From contig NZ_JAKEVD010000004.1 of NCBI RefSeq assembly GCF_022398325.1, positions 43,923 to 107,922 on the forward strand: a stretch of 64,000 bases of DNA, in the 5' to 3' direction. The DNA comes from Shewanella sp. Isolate13 (GTDB taxonomy: Bacteria > Pseudomonadota > Gammaproteobacteria > Enterobacterales > Shewanellaceae). The notes beneath the pieces were generated by a model that saw only the letters and a list, made by a program, of their open reading frames with translations, did no database searches and was not told the DNA's origin. Positions 53,800-62,029 of this stretch are shown here, piece by piece; within the stretch, counting starts at the first letter, position 1; each line of letters opens with the position of its first letter. The position numbers and the translations under genes were made by a program.

Positions 53800-55212
53800 T
53801 TATTCTTCTTTATCGGCTTCGTTACCAAACCACTCTTTATACTTACGATCTAGGGTCTTACGTGATACACCAAGATCCCTTGCTGCCGCAGATTTATTAC
53901 CACCGTGTACATCAACGACGCGAGTCACATGGTCACGCTCAACATCTTTCAGCGCCCACTGTAGTGGATAGCCAGACTCACCGGCCGCTTCACTCTTTGG
54001 CTGCACCTTCCAATACTCGGCAGGTGGTTTACCCAGTAGGATACAGCGTTCAATCATATTTCGCAGCTCACGAATATTACCTGGCCATTCGTGTTGTTGC
54101 AGCTTTAATAGATCTTCATGGCTCCAAACGACCTCTTTTACGCCAAGTTCTGCCGCCAACTGGCAGGTAAAGTGATGAGTTAGCTCTACAATATCTTCAG
54201 GACGCTCACGCAGAGGCGGGATCACGATATCGAGCACATTGAGGCGATAATAGAGGTCACGTCTAAAGTTACCCGCTTCAACCTCTTCCGATAGCTTACG
54301 ATTCGTCGCCGCTAATACGCGCACATCGATATTGATCTCTTTCTCGCTGCCCACTGGACGAATGGTGCGCTGCTCGAGCACACGCAGTAGTGCGGTTTGC
54401 ATCTTCAGCGGCATCTCACCAATCTCATCGAGGAAGATGGTACCGCCGGAGGCGAAACTAAATAGCCCTTCTCGGTTACCCTTGGCGCCAGTGAATGAAC
54501 CAGCCGAATGACCGAAGAGTTCACTCTCTAATAATTCAGGCGCAATCGCACCACAGTTCACTGGCACAAACGGCCCTTGACGACCACTGAGAATATGTAG
54601 CTGTCTGGCCACCAGCTCTTTACCTGTGCCTGATTCGCCCTCAATCAAGACCACAGCATTGGTCGGCGCCACACGCTCGATGACATGCTTTACCTCAGTC
54701 ATGGCGTCACTCTGACCAATAATGGTCGAGGACTGATTGAAGGAGACTTCACGGCGTAACATTAAGTTCTCGCGCTTCAATAGGCGACGCTCGATACAGC
54801 GGTCAACCGCCTTCATCATCTGTTCGAGATGGAACGGCTTCATAATAAAATCAGACGCGCCTGCACGCAGCGCCTTTATCGCCACATCCATATCGGCATA
54901 GCCAGTCATAAAGATGATATCTGAACGTCTCTCTTGATCGTTCAGCGCCTCATGCCACTCTATTCCAGAGCGACCAGGCAGACGAATATCGACAATTAGC
55001 AGATCGAAATGACAACGTGAACGCAGCTGCTCCGCATCTTCAACACTCGAGGCGGTTTCAACTAAGGCAAATTTCTTCGCTAACGCTTTCTTTAAAAAGC
55101 TGCGCATGCCCGGCTCATCATCGACGATCAATACAGATACAGCAGAAGGAAGTGGCTTCATATTATTCACTCTCTGTCCCACCTTGTCTGATTCAGGGAC
55201 ATTTTGACTCAT
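53800..55212 (-). CDS. Sigma-54-dependent response regulator
   Basis: 470 residues. Receiver with phospho-acceptor D75 (LLIVDIRLPG), an AAA+ sigma-54 interaction domain with Walker A GESGTGKE (193-199 region) and the loop GSFTGA at 238-243 (Ser in place of the usual Ala of GAFTGA), and a Fis-type helix-turn-helix at the end (NKSAAARDLGVSRKTLDRKY). It would activate sigma-54 promoters upon phosphorylation by the kinase downstream. It is divergent from tupA, where a fitting -24/-12 promoter lies. Confidence 0.93.
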   Translation of the reverse strand: MSQNVPESDKVGQRVNNMKPLPSAVSVLIVDDEPGMRSFLKKALAKKFALVETASSVEDAEQLRSRCHFDLLIVDIRLPGRSGIEWHEALNDQERRSDIIFMTGYADMDVAIKALRAGASDFIMKPFHLEQMMKAVDRCIERRLLKRENLMLRREVSFNQSSTIIGQSDAMTEVKHVIERVAPTNAVVLIEGESGTGKELVARQLHILSGRQGPFVPVNCGAIAPELLESELFGHSAGSFTGAKGNREGLFSFASGGTIFLDEIGEMPLKMQTALLRVLEQRTIRPVGSEKEINIDVRVLAATNRKLSEEVEAGNFRRDLYYRLNVLDIVIPPLRERPEDIVELTHHFTCQLAAELGVKEVVWSHEDLLKLQQHEWPGNIRELRNMIERCILLGKPPAEYWKVQPKSEAAGESGYPLQWALKDVERDHVTRVVDVHGGNKSAAARDLGVSRKTLDRKYKEWFGNEADKEE

Positions 55213-55279
55213 TATGAGACAAGTCTATCATCGAACTAGTCTAAATAGGTCACTATGAACCATGTAATCGCGACCTTGG

Positions 55280-55333
55280 GACATAATGTCTGCGCTTTTT
55301 TTATTATTCATGGGACTAAGATCACACTAGTGT
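55280..55333. promoter_or_regulatory. Candidate activator sites upstream of tupA
   Basis: GACAT-A-ATGTC (55280-55290) and ACACTAGTGT (55324-55333) are palindromes about 105 and 65 bases upstream of the predicted tupA start. GGGACATTTTGAC near the response-regulator ATG (about 55197-55209) resembles the first. Placement fits an enhancer-binding activator; identity of the binding protein is inferred. Confidence 0.4.
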
Positions 55334-55367
55334 TACAAATGTGAACTGAAATAACCTAATTTAAGCA

Positions 55368-55383
55368 TGGCATCAAACTTGCT
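55368..55383 (+). promoter_or_regulatory. Sigma-54 promoter of tupA
   Basis: TGGCATCAAACTTGCT matches the sigma-54 consensus TGGCACG-N4-TTGCW at nearly all fixed positions, with the required 10 bases between GG and GC. The tupA ATG is at 55462, leaving a leader of about 70 bases. Confidence 0.72.
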
Positions 55384-55461
55384 TTTCATGAGCACTGAAT
55401 TCGATTTTTGAACAGGCGCTCAGGTATCGAGTGGCCTATTTTATTTTTCCAAGGAGTAAAA

Positions 55462-56274
55462 ATGCTAAACCTTAAACGCGTTATTGGTCTTGCGGTTACC
55501 GCAGCGCTAGTTGTTGGTATGCCAGCCCAAGCTAACGAAATTATCAAACTTGCGACAACTACAAGTACAGAAAACTCTGGTCTATTAAAGAACCTACTAC
55601 CAAAGTTCGAAGCAGAAACAGGCTATCAGGTACAAGTTATCGCGACCGGTACTGGTAAGGCACTTAAGCTAGCTCGCCAGGGTGACGTTGATGTGGTCAT
55701 GACTCACGCTCCAGGTGCTGAAGCTAAGTTTGTTGAAGAAGGTTACGGCCGTCTACCTCGCGGCATCATGGAAAATGATTTCGTTATTCTAGGCCCAAAG
55801 AACGACCCGGCAAAAATCCGTTCAAGCAAAACGGCTGAAGAAGCGTTTGCTAAAATCGAAAAATCTGGCGTACCTTTCATTTCTCGCGGTGACAACTCAG
55901 GCACCAACATGAAAGAACTTCTCATCTGGAAAAACGCTAAAATTACTCCAGATTTCAAAGGCTATACAGCTGTTGGTCAAGGTATGGGCAAAACCCTACT
56001 AATGGCTAGCGAATTAGAAGCTTATACGCTATCTGACCGTGGCACTTTCGTTGCTTATTCAGGTAAAATAGATCTAGCAGTAGATTTTGATGGCGGTAAA
56101 GCACTGGCTAACCCTTATCAAATCATACTTATCAGTGAAAGCAAGTACCCAACGCTAAACCACAAGGGTGCTCAAGCATTGAGCGACTGGCTGATCGGCG
56201 CTGAAGCGCAAGGCATGATCAATAACTATAAGGTTCAGGGAGAACAATTGTTCAAGGCAACATATAGCGAATGA
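55462..56274 (+). CDS. tupA: Tungstate ABC transporter substrate-binding protein TupA
   Basis: About 270 residues. Signal peptide to residue 26 (MLNLKRVIGLAVTAALVVGMPAQA), then the TupA oxyanion motif TTTSTENSGLL, with DVVMTHAPGAEAKFVEEGYG and FISRGDNSGTNMKE. TupA binds tungstate in the periplasm with very high affinity. ATG 55462 is chosen with AAGGAG upstream; an earlier frame to 55408 would destroy the signal peptide. First gene of tupABC, behind a sigma-54 promoter. Confidence 0.92.
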   Translation: MLNLKRVIGLAVTAALVVGMPAQANEIIKLATTTSTENSGLLKNLLPKFEAETGYQVQVIATGTGKALKLARQGDVDVVMTHAPGAEAKFVEEGYGRLPRGIMENDFVILGPKNDPAKIRSSKTAEEAFAKIEKSGVPFISRGDNSGTNMKELLIWKNAKITPDFKGYTAVGQGMGKTLLMASELEAYTLSDRGTFVAYSGKIDLAVDFDGGKALANPYQIILISESKYPTLNHKGAQALSDWLIGAEAQGMINNYKVQGEQLFKATYSE

Positions 56275-56978
56275 ATGAAGGCTGGTTAGCCCTAATACAG
56301 CAGGCATTGAGCCTGCTGTTTTCATTGGACCCCGAAGTGTGGTCCATTATCTCCGTCTCTTTTTCAGTATCATTTGCGGCTTTAGCGATCACGCTGCTGC
56401 CTTCCATGGTGCTGGGCTTTCTGTTGGCCTTTACTCGCTTTCCTGGCCGCTGGTTAGTCACCAATCTTATTCAAACCCTACAATCCATTCCAACGGTTGT
56501 GATAGGCCTGCTGGTTTATCTGTTGCTAACCCGAATGGGGCCCTTAGGGGATTTGAAATGGCTTTTTACTCAGCAAGGTATGATTCTCGGCCAGATGCTT
56601 ATCTGCGCCCCGGTGCTTGTTGCCATGAGCCAAGCCGCCTTTACCAGTGTTGACCGCAGAGCATGGGAAACTTCCCGAACCTTAGGCGCTCCCGCATTAA
56701 GTGCCATATGGGCTGTCTGCAGAGAGCTTAAAGTTCCACTATTATTAGCTATTGTTGCCGCGTTTAGCCGTATCTTGACGGAAATTGGCTGTTCAATGAT
56801 GGTCGGAGGCAACATAGCGGGAGTGACACGTAACATTCCAACCGCTATCGCCTTAGAAACCAGTAAGGGTGACTTCGCCCAAGCGATTGCACTGGGACTG
56901 GTGCTACTCGTCTTAGCACTGATTTTAAACTTTGCTCTCGGTACATTAAGAGGCAAAGCCGAGCCGAGGAGTCATTAA
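56271..56978 (+). CDS. tupB: Tungstate ABC transporter permease TupB
   Basis: 235 residues with five to six membrane segments and the permease EAA loop EIGCSMMVGGNIAG region, consistent with TupB/ModB-type permeases. Its start overlaps tupA by four bases (ATGA). Confidence 0.9.
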   Translation: MNEGWLALIQQALSLLFSLDPEVWSIISVSFSVSFAALAITLLPSMVLGFLLAFTRFPGRWLVTNLIQTLQSIPTVVIGLLVYLLLTRMGPLGDLKWLFTQQGMILGQMLICAPVLVAMSQAAFTSVDRRAWETSRTLGAPALSAIWAVCRELKVPLLLAIVAAFSRILTEIGCSMMVGGNIAGVTRNIPTAIALETSKGDFAQAIALGLVLLVLALILNFALGTLRGKAEPRSH

Positions 56979-56983
56979 GACAG

Positions 56984-57742
56984 ATGCCAACGTTCAATAC
57001 CACGACTGATACAAGAGCCAAAGCAAAAATCATCGCCAAGAATCTCGAGATGCGTTTCGAAAACAAGCAACTGTTTAGTGCAGAAGAGTTGGTTTTTGAA
57101 CAAAACCGCGTGATCCACCTGCAAGGTGATAACGGCTGCGGTAAGACCACCTTGATGAAGCTACTCGCAGGCTTTATCTCGCCAACGGCGGGAACGATTC
57201 AAGCACAAGGTTTCTCTATAGCCCCTTGGTGGCGCAGCAACTCGATTACCGGCAAGGCTATCTATCTGCATCAACACCCTTATCTTTTCGAAGGCAGTGT
57301 GATGTATAACCTCACCTATCCATTAAGATTTTTAAATGGGGATAAAGAGCTTCTCAAGGCCCGCACCGAGCAAGCGATAGATAAGGCGCAACTACGTCAC
57401 TTGCTGACTCAGGCCGCCTCGAGTTTATCCGGTGGTGAGAAACAGCGTTTAGCAATCGCCAGAGCCTGGATTATCCAACCTAAGCTATTGATGCTAGATG
57501 AACCGACCTCCAATATGGATAAACATTCGCAACAGCTAGTATTGCAGATGATTGTCGATCTCAAACAGCAAGGCACAGGCATGCTAATTAGTAGCCATCA
57601 GACTTGCATGCTAACCAAAGTATGCGATCATGCCTGGCTAATTTGCGATAAGACAATTACAAGCGGTAATATCAGTGCCAATCAAGATATGACTAATGCT
57701 CACATAGACGTCTCAACCAGACTCAATGTGTCGATTGGGTAA
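56984..57742 (+). CDS. tupC: Tungstate ABC transporter ATPase TupC
   Basis: 252 residues with Walker A GDNGCGKTT, signature LSGGEKQRLAIARAW, Walker B LLMLDEPTSNMD and the H-loop SSHQTCMLT. It energises tungstate import. The start is five bases after tupB. It has no molybdate-binding TOBE domain, unlike ModC. Confidence 0.92.
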   Translation: MPTFNTTTDTRAKAKIIAKNLEMRFENKQLFSAEELVFEQNRVIHLQGDNGCGKTTLMKLLAGFISPTAGTIQAQGFSIAPWWRSNSITGKAIYLHQHPYLFEGSVMYNLTYPLRFLNGDKELLKARTEQAIDKAQLRHLLTQAASSLSGGEKQRLAIARAWIIQPKLLMLDEPTSNMDKHSQQLVLQMIVDLKQQGTGMLISSHQTCMLTKVCDHAWLICDKTITSGNISANQDMTNAHIDVSTRLNVSIG

Positions 57743-57788
57743 ATTCATTAGCGACTAAAAAACTGCAATAAACAATAGGATAACAGTG

Positions 57789-58391
57789 ATGGCAGCACAA
57801 GTTGATGCAGTAATTCTTGCTGGCGGCATGGCCAGACGCATGGGTGGAAACGATAAAGGTTTAGTCGAACTCGAAAATCGCCCCATGATTGAACATGCAA
57901 TCGATAGGATACGACCTCAAGTTAAGGAGATCCTGATCAACGCAAATCGAAACCAAAACCGTTATTCTGAGTTTGGTTTTAAAGTGATCAGCGACCAAGA
58001 TTCCGGCTATTTGGGCCCTTTAGCTGGCATGATCACCGCGATGAGCAACACCCAAGCGGATTACTTATTAGTCGTTCCTTGCGATTGCCCACTGTTACCG
58101 ACAGATTTAGTCGCTAGAATGCTAGCGAAGTTAACGGCTGAAGACGCAGAGCTTGCGGTGGCTAGCGATGGCAAGCGAGAGCAACCTGTGGTCATGTTAC
58201 TTAAGCCGAGTTTACGCGCATCCATGAAGGCATTCTTAGATGCCGGTGAACGCAAAATCGATTTTTGGTATGCCAAGCATCACTATGTCGTCGCTGAGTT
58301 TTCTGATCAGCCAAATGCGTTTGTAAACGTAAACACACCAGAACAAAAACAGCAGCTTGGCGAAGCCATAGCTAATGAAAAAAATCACTAG
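57789..58391 (+). CDS. mobA: Molybdenum cofactor guanylyltransferase MobA
   Basis: 200 residues. The nucleotide-binding N-terminus [19 protein letters not shown] is diagnostic of MobA, followed by [15 protein letters not shown] with the Mg-binding motif. It attaches GMP to the molybdopterin cofactor. ATG 57789 is chosen; a GTG one codon earlier is equally possible. It begins the mobA-mobB/moeA-moaA run 46 bases after tupC. Confidence 0.92.
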   Translation: MAAQVDAVILAGGMARRMGGNDKGLVELENRPMIEHAIDRIRPQVKEILINANRNQNRYSEFGFKVISDQDSGYLGPLAGMITAMSNTQADYLLVVPCDCPLLPTDLVARMLAKLTAEDAELAVASDGKREQPVVMLLKPSLRASMKAFLDAGERKIDFWYAKHHYVVAEFSDQPNAFVNVNTPEQKQQLGEAIANEKNH

Positions 58392-58399
58392 AGGTGTAA

Positions 58400-60199
58400 A
58401 TGAGCATACCTTTTACTAATCCGTTACCTATTCCTGTACTCGGATTCTGTGCCTACAGTGGCACAGGCAAGACCACATTATTGAAGCAATTAATCCCTGA
58501 ACTTAATCGCCGCGGTGTGCGACTCGCAGTCATTAAGCATGCTCATCACAACTTCGATGTCGATATTCCCGGTAAAGACAGCTACGAAATGCGTAAGGCC
58601 GGTGCCAAGCAGATGTTAGTCGCCTCCCATGTACGCTGGGCATTGATGACAGAAGACGCCAAAGATGGCGATCCTGAACTACCACATTTGCTAAAACAGA
58701 TTGAAGCCGACAAGGTCGACATCGTCCTCGTCGAAGGTTTTAAAAAGCTCGAACTTCCTAAGATAGAACTGCACCGCGCCGCTCACGGCAAGCCCTTCAT
58801 CCATACCCATGATGATAATATCCAAGCTATCGCCTGCTGCGATGATACCGAACTCCCAAGCGAGCTGCGCCGTCTAGATATCAACAATATCGAGCAAATC
58901 GCCGACTATGTTGGTGAGTACATAGCCGCTTGGAAGCCTTGCCCTGTCGATCTGCCGATGGCTCCCACTTGCGGTTGCGAGCTAGATAACAGCAGCACGC
59001 TATCGGTACGCCAAGGTATCGATAAGATTTTATCTTACGTTAAGCCTATCACTGCGACAGAAGCCGTCGAGCTAGATGAGCTTGAGAACCGCGTATTAGC
59101 CAGCGACGCTATCTCACCTGTTGATGTGCCACAGCATACCAACTCGGCGATGGACGGTTACGCCTTTAAACTCAGTGATCAGCCAAACGCCTCATATAAG
59201 ATGGTTGGTGAAATCATGGCTGGCCACGCCTATAACGGCACTATTGCTGCCGGAGAAGCGGTGCGTATCATGACAGGCGCGCCATTGCCAGCCGGCGCCG
59301 ATACGGTGCAGCTACGTGAGCTTGCTAACGAGCAAGACGGTGAAGTGCGCTTCGAAGGCGAAATGAGCCTAGGCCAACATATCCGCCAAGCGGGCGAAGA
59401 TATCGCACAGGGTGCAACCGCCCTTGCCGCCAACAGCCGTTTACACGCCGCCGAGCAAGGTTTACTCGCATCATTAGGTTTCGGTGAGCTACCGGTATTT
59501 AAGCGCCCTAAGGTCGCCGTATTCTCCACTGGTGATGAAGTTTGTCAGCCAGGTGAACCACTTAAAGCCAACTGCATTTTCGACTCTAACCGCTATACCA
59601 TCAAGTCGATGGCGAAGAAGTTAGGCTGTGAAGTGATCGATTTAGGCATCATTCAAGATTCAGAAGCGGCACTGGCGCAGGCGCTAAAAGATGGCGCAGC
59701 ACAGGCCGATATCGTGATCAGCTCAGGCGGTGTATCAGTCGGCGATGCCGATTATATTAAGACGGTACTTGAGCAAGTGGGGCAGATTAACTTCTGGCGT
59801 ATTAACATGCGCCCAGGGCGTCCACTGGCTTTCGGTCAGATCGATGACTCACTGTTCTTCGGCTTACCAGGTAACCCCGTTGCCGTGATGGTGTCTTTCC
59901 TGCAGTTTGTACAGCCTGCGATTCGTAAGCTTGCAGGTGAGCAGAACTGGAGCCATACCATGGTGCCAGCCATTACCGATAAGCCACTGCGCAGCCGCAC
60001 AGGCCGCACAGAGTTTACCCGCGGAATCTATCACTTAGGTGCCGACGGCAAGTTACATGTAACCACAACCGGTGCTCAGGGCTCAGGGATGCTTAGCTCT
60101 ATGGTAAAAGGAAACTGTCTCATCGTGATTGGCGAGAAAGATGATCAGTTAAATCCAGGTGACACAGTTTACATTCAACCTTTTGCCGACCTCCTATAG
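58400..60199 (+). CDS. MobB-MoeA fusion protein
   Basis: 599 residues with two enzymes joined. Residues 1-190 are MobB (P-loop FCAYSGTGKTTLLKQL, VLVEGFKKLELPKIEL), which binds GTP and assists MobA. From about residue 205 the MoeA domain follows (DVPQHTNSAMDGYAF, MTGAPLPAGADTVQ, FFGLPGNPVAVMVSF, with the MPT-binding site), which inserts molybdate into adenylated molybdopterin. Such fusions are known in Shewanella. It starts eight bases after mobA. Confidence 0.93.
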   Translation: MSIPFTNPLPIPVLGFCAYSGTGKTTLLKQLIPELNRRGVRLAVIKHAHHNFDVDIPGKDSYEMRKAGAKQMLVASHVRWALMTEDAKDGDPELPHLLKQIEADKVDIVLVEGFKKLELPKIELHRAAHGKPFIHTHDDNIQAIACCDDTELPSELRRLDINNIEQIADYVGEYIAAWKPCPVDLPMAPTCGCELDNSSTLSVRQGIDKILSYVKPITATEAVELDELENRVLASDAISPVDVPQHTNSAMDGYAFKLSDQPNASYKMVGEIMAGHAYNGTIAAGEAVRIMTGAPLPAGADTVQLRELANEQDGEVRFEGEMSLGQHIRQAGEDIAQGATALAANSRLHAAEQGLLASLGFGELPVFKRPKVAVFSTGDEVCQPGEPLKANCIFDSNRYTIKSMAKKLGCEVIDLGIIQDSEAALAQALKDGAAQADIVISSGGVSVGDADYIKTVLEQVGQINFWRINMRPGRPLAFGQIDDSLFFGLPGNPVAVMVSFLQFVQPAIRKLAGEQNWSHTMVPAITDKPLRSRTGRTEFTRGIYHLGADGKLHVTTTGAQGSGMLSSMVKGNCLIVIGEKDDQLNPGDTVYIQPFADLL

Positions 60200-60217
60200 G
60201 GTCATGTAGGTAGTAGT

Positions 60218-61204
60218 ATGAGTTTAATCGTTGACACTTTTGGTCGCACGGTAGAGTACCTGCGACTATCCGTCACTGACCGTTGTGACTTTCGCTGCGT
60301 GTACTGCATGAGTGAAGATCCCTGCTTCTTGGGGCGTGAGCACGTACTCAGCCTCGAAGAGTTAGCCTGGGTCGCTCAAGCCTTTACCGAACTTGGGGTG
60401 AAGAAGATCCGCCTAACTGGTGGTGAACCCTTAGTGCGCACCGACTGCGATCAGTTAGTGAAGCTACTGGGCAAGCTACCGGGTCTGCAAGAGTTGTCGA
60501 TGACAACCAACGGCTCACGCCTGACCCGCTTCGCGGCAGAGATGCATGAGTCAGGCCTAAACCGACTCAACATCAGCCTCGACACCCTAAAGCCAGACTT
60601 ATTCACTAAGCTGACCCGTAACGGCAAAGTCGACCGTGTCATCGCTGGTATCGACGCCGCCATCGCCGCAGGCTTTAAGAAGATCAAGGTCAATGCGGTG
60701 ATTCTGCGCGGACAAAATGATGATGAAGTCTTAGATCTTATCGAGTTTTGCCGCGAGCGCGACTTAGATATCGCCTTTATCGAAGAGATGCCACTGGGCA
60801 TTATCGACGAGCGTAAGCGCAGCCGTCATTGCAGCAGCAAAGAGATCCAAGAGATCATCCAACAGCGTTATCCGCTTATCGTGTCAGATCGACGCACAGG
60901 CGGCCCAGCCCGTTACTACACCATGCCCGGCAGCGACATTCATGTGGGCTTTATCTCGCCTCACAGCAATAACTTCTGTCATGAGTGTAACCGCGTCCGC
61001 GTCACCGTAGAGGGTAAATTGCTGCTCTGTTTAGGCAACGAAAACTCGGTGGATCTCAAAGCCATCGTCCGCGAGTTCCCCGGCGACATCGAAAAGCTAA
61101 AGACAGCGATTCTGGAAGGCATCAAGCACAAGCCTAAGGAGCACCATTTTGATCCAAATGGGGAAACGCAGATCCTGCGTTTTATGAATGCAACTGGTGG
61201 TTAA
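60218..61204 (+). CDS. moaA: GTP 3',8-cyclase MoaA
   Basis: 328 residues. The radical-SAM cluster is C23, C27 and C30 (DRCDFRCVYCMSED). The second 4Fe-4S site near residues 256-275 is in NFCHECNRVRVTVEGKLLLC, and the chain ends in the conserved GG. It makes 3',8-cyclo-GTP, the first step of molybdopterin synthesis (MoaC must be elsewhere). Last of the Moco run; its stop lies at the left edge of the hairpin TAACTGT...ACAGTTA. Confidence 0.95.
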   Translation: MSLIVDTFGRTVEYLRLSVTDRCDFRCVYCMSEDPCFLGREHVLSLEELAWVAQAFTELGVKKIRLTGGEPLVRTDCDQLVKLLGKLPGLQELSMTTNGSRLTRFAAEMHESGLNRLNISLDTLKPDLFTKLTRNGKVDRVIAGIDAAIAAGFKKIKVNAVILRGQNDDEVLDLIEFCRERDLDIAFIEEMPLGIIDERKRSRHCSSKEIQEIIQQRYPLIVSDRRTGGPARYYTMPGSDIHVGFISPHSNNFCHECNRVRVTVEGKLLLCLGNENSVDLKAIVREFPGDIEKLKTAILEGIKHKPKEHHFDPNGETQILRFMNATGG

Positions 61205-61309
61205 CTGTTGCTTGAACAGTTACTTTTCGCTTTGGTGGTCTGGTGTTTTCTGTCACCACAGTGGTTAACTGTTAGCTTGTACTTTTAGTTAGCTGTACGC
61301 TAGATACAT

Positions 61310-61338
61310 AAAACCCGACGTAATGTCGGGTTTTGTTT
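61310..61338 (+). terminator. Intrinsic terminator after moaA
   Basis: AAAACCCGAC-GTAAT-GTCGGGTTTTGTTTTT, about 106 bases after the stop. An upstream hairpin at 61202-61221 may add a first block. Confidence 0.8.
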
Positions 61339-61357
61339 TTGTATCACTCCACTTAGC

Positions 61358-61657
61358 ATGAGCATCTTAACTGTTGCGATTTCGGTAGCTAACATCTGCA
61401 TTAGTAACTGGCTGCACCTGATGCAACTAAAGGCCTGCGGCCAGCGTATGTGCAGATACTTCCGTGACACGCTGCAAGTCCATCCATGGAGGCTCGGCCA
61501 TGACAAACAATATCCCTATTTAAAGGCCAGTTCGGCATCCCAGCCTCTCGCTCGAGAGCTTGATAACTCCGTTATCTCTCACCAGATCATGGACGGTCAC
61601 GGCCGTATCTACACCGAGTTAGAAAAGCACGACCTTTCAGACTCAGTGCTCTCCTAA
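61358..61657 (+). CDS. Hypothetical protein, possibly decayed
   Basis: 99 codons. The second half (RELDNSVISHQIMDGHGRIY...) looks protein-like; the first half does not. A separate small frame (ATG 61501, MTNNIPI then stop) with GGAGG upstream lies within it in another register, and the two registers together suggest an ancestral gene damaged by a frameshift. The real coding status is unclear; no family recognised. Confidence 0.35.
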   Translation: MSILTVAISVANICISNWLHLMQLKACGQRMCRYFRDTLQVHPWRLGHDKQYPYLKASSASQPLARELDNSVISHQIMDGHGRIYTELEKHDLSDSVLS

Positions 61658-61694
61658 AAAAAGAAAGAACAAAACCAACAGCAACTCAAAGATT

Positions 61695-61947
61695 ACAGAA
61701 AACACCTATTACCCCATCGGAGTTGCCGAGGTCATTGAAGTAAATCGCGTGAGCGAGGCATGGATGCCGAGGTAGCCTTAGTAGAGCCATGGATGGCGAT
61801 TCTGAGGCGATAGCGATTTTCGAAAATGACAGAGGATCAACAACTTCGTCTGGGGCGCAGAGGGTTCGCTAAGGGGGACAAGCGCTTTCCCCCTTGGCTC
61901 GGGTGTGGGCGAAGCGCCACGATGTTAATTGTTAGACGCAGTCTAAC
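61695..61947. repeat. Dispersed repeat B, copy 2
   Basis: 61695-61857 corresponds to 30077-30236. It is followed by a G5/C5 hairpin (61869-61896) and a final GTTAGAC-GCA-GTCTAAC (61931-61947) which has a compensating base pair relative to its counterpart in copy 1. The other four hairpins of copy 1 are missing here. Confidence 0.87.
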
Positions 61948-61981
61948 TTAAAGCCCAAACGCTGCTTGAAAACACAATAAA

Positions 61982-62004
61982 AAAGGGTGCTATAAGCACC
62001 CTTT
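61982..62004 (-). terminator. Intrinsic terminator after Ig-like surface protein
   Basis: AAAGGGTGC-TATAA-GCACCCTTT; the minus strand reads into TTTTTTATTG, just past the stop of the minus-strand gene. Confidence 0.82.
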
Positions 62005-62029
62005 ATGGTATCGAGAAAAAGAGAAATGG

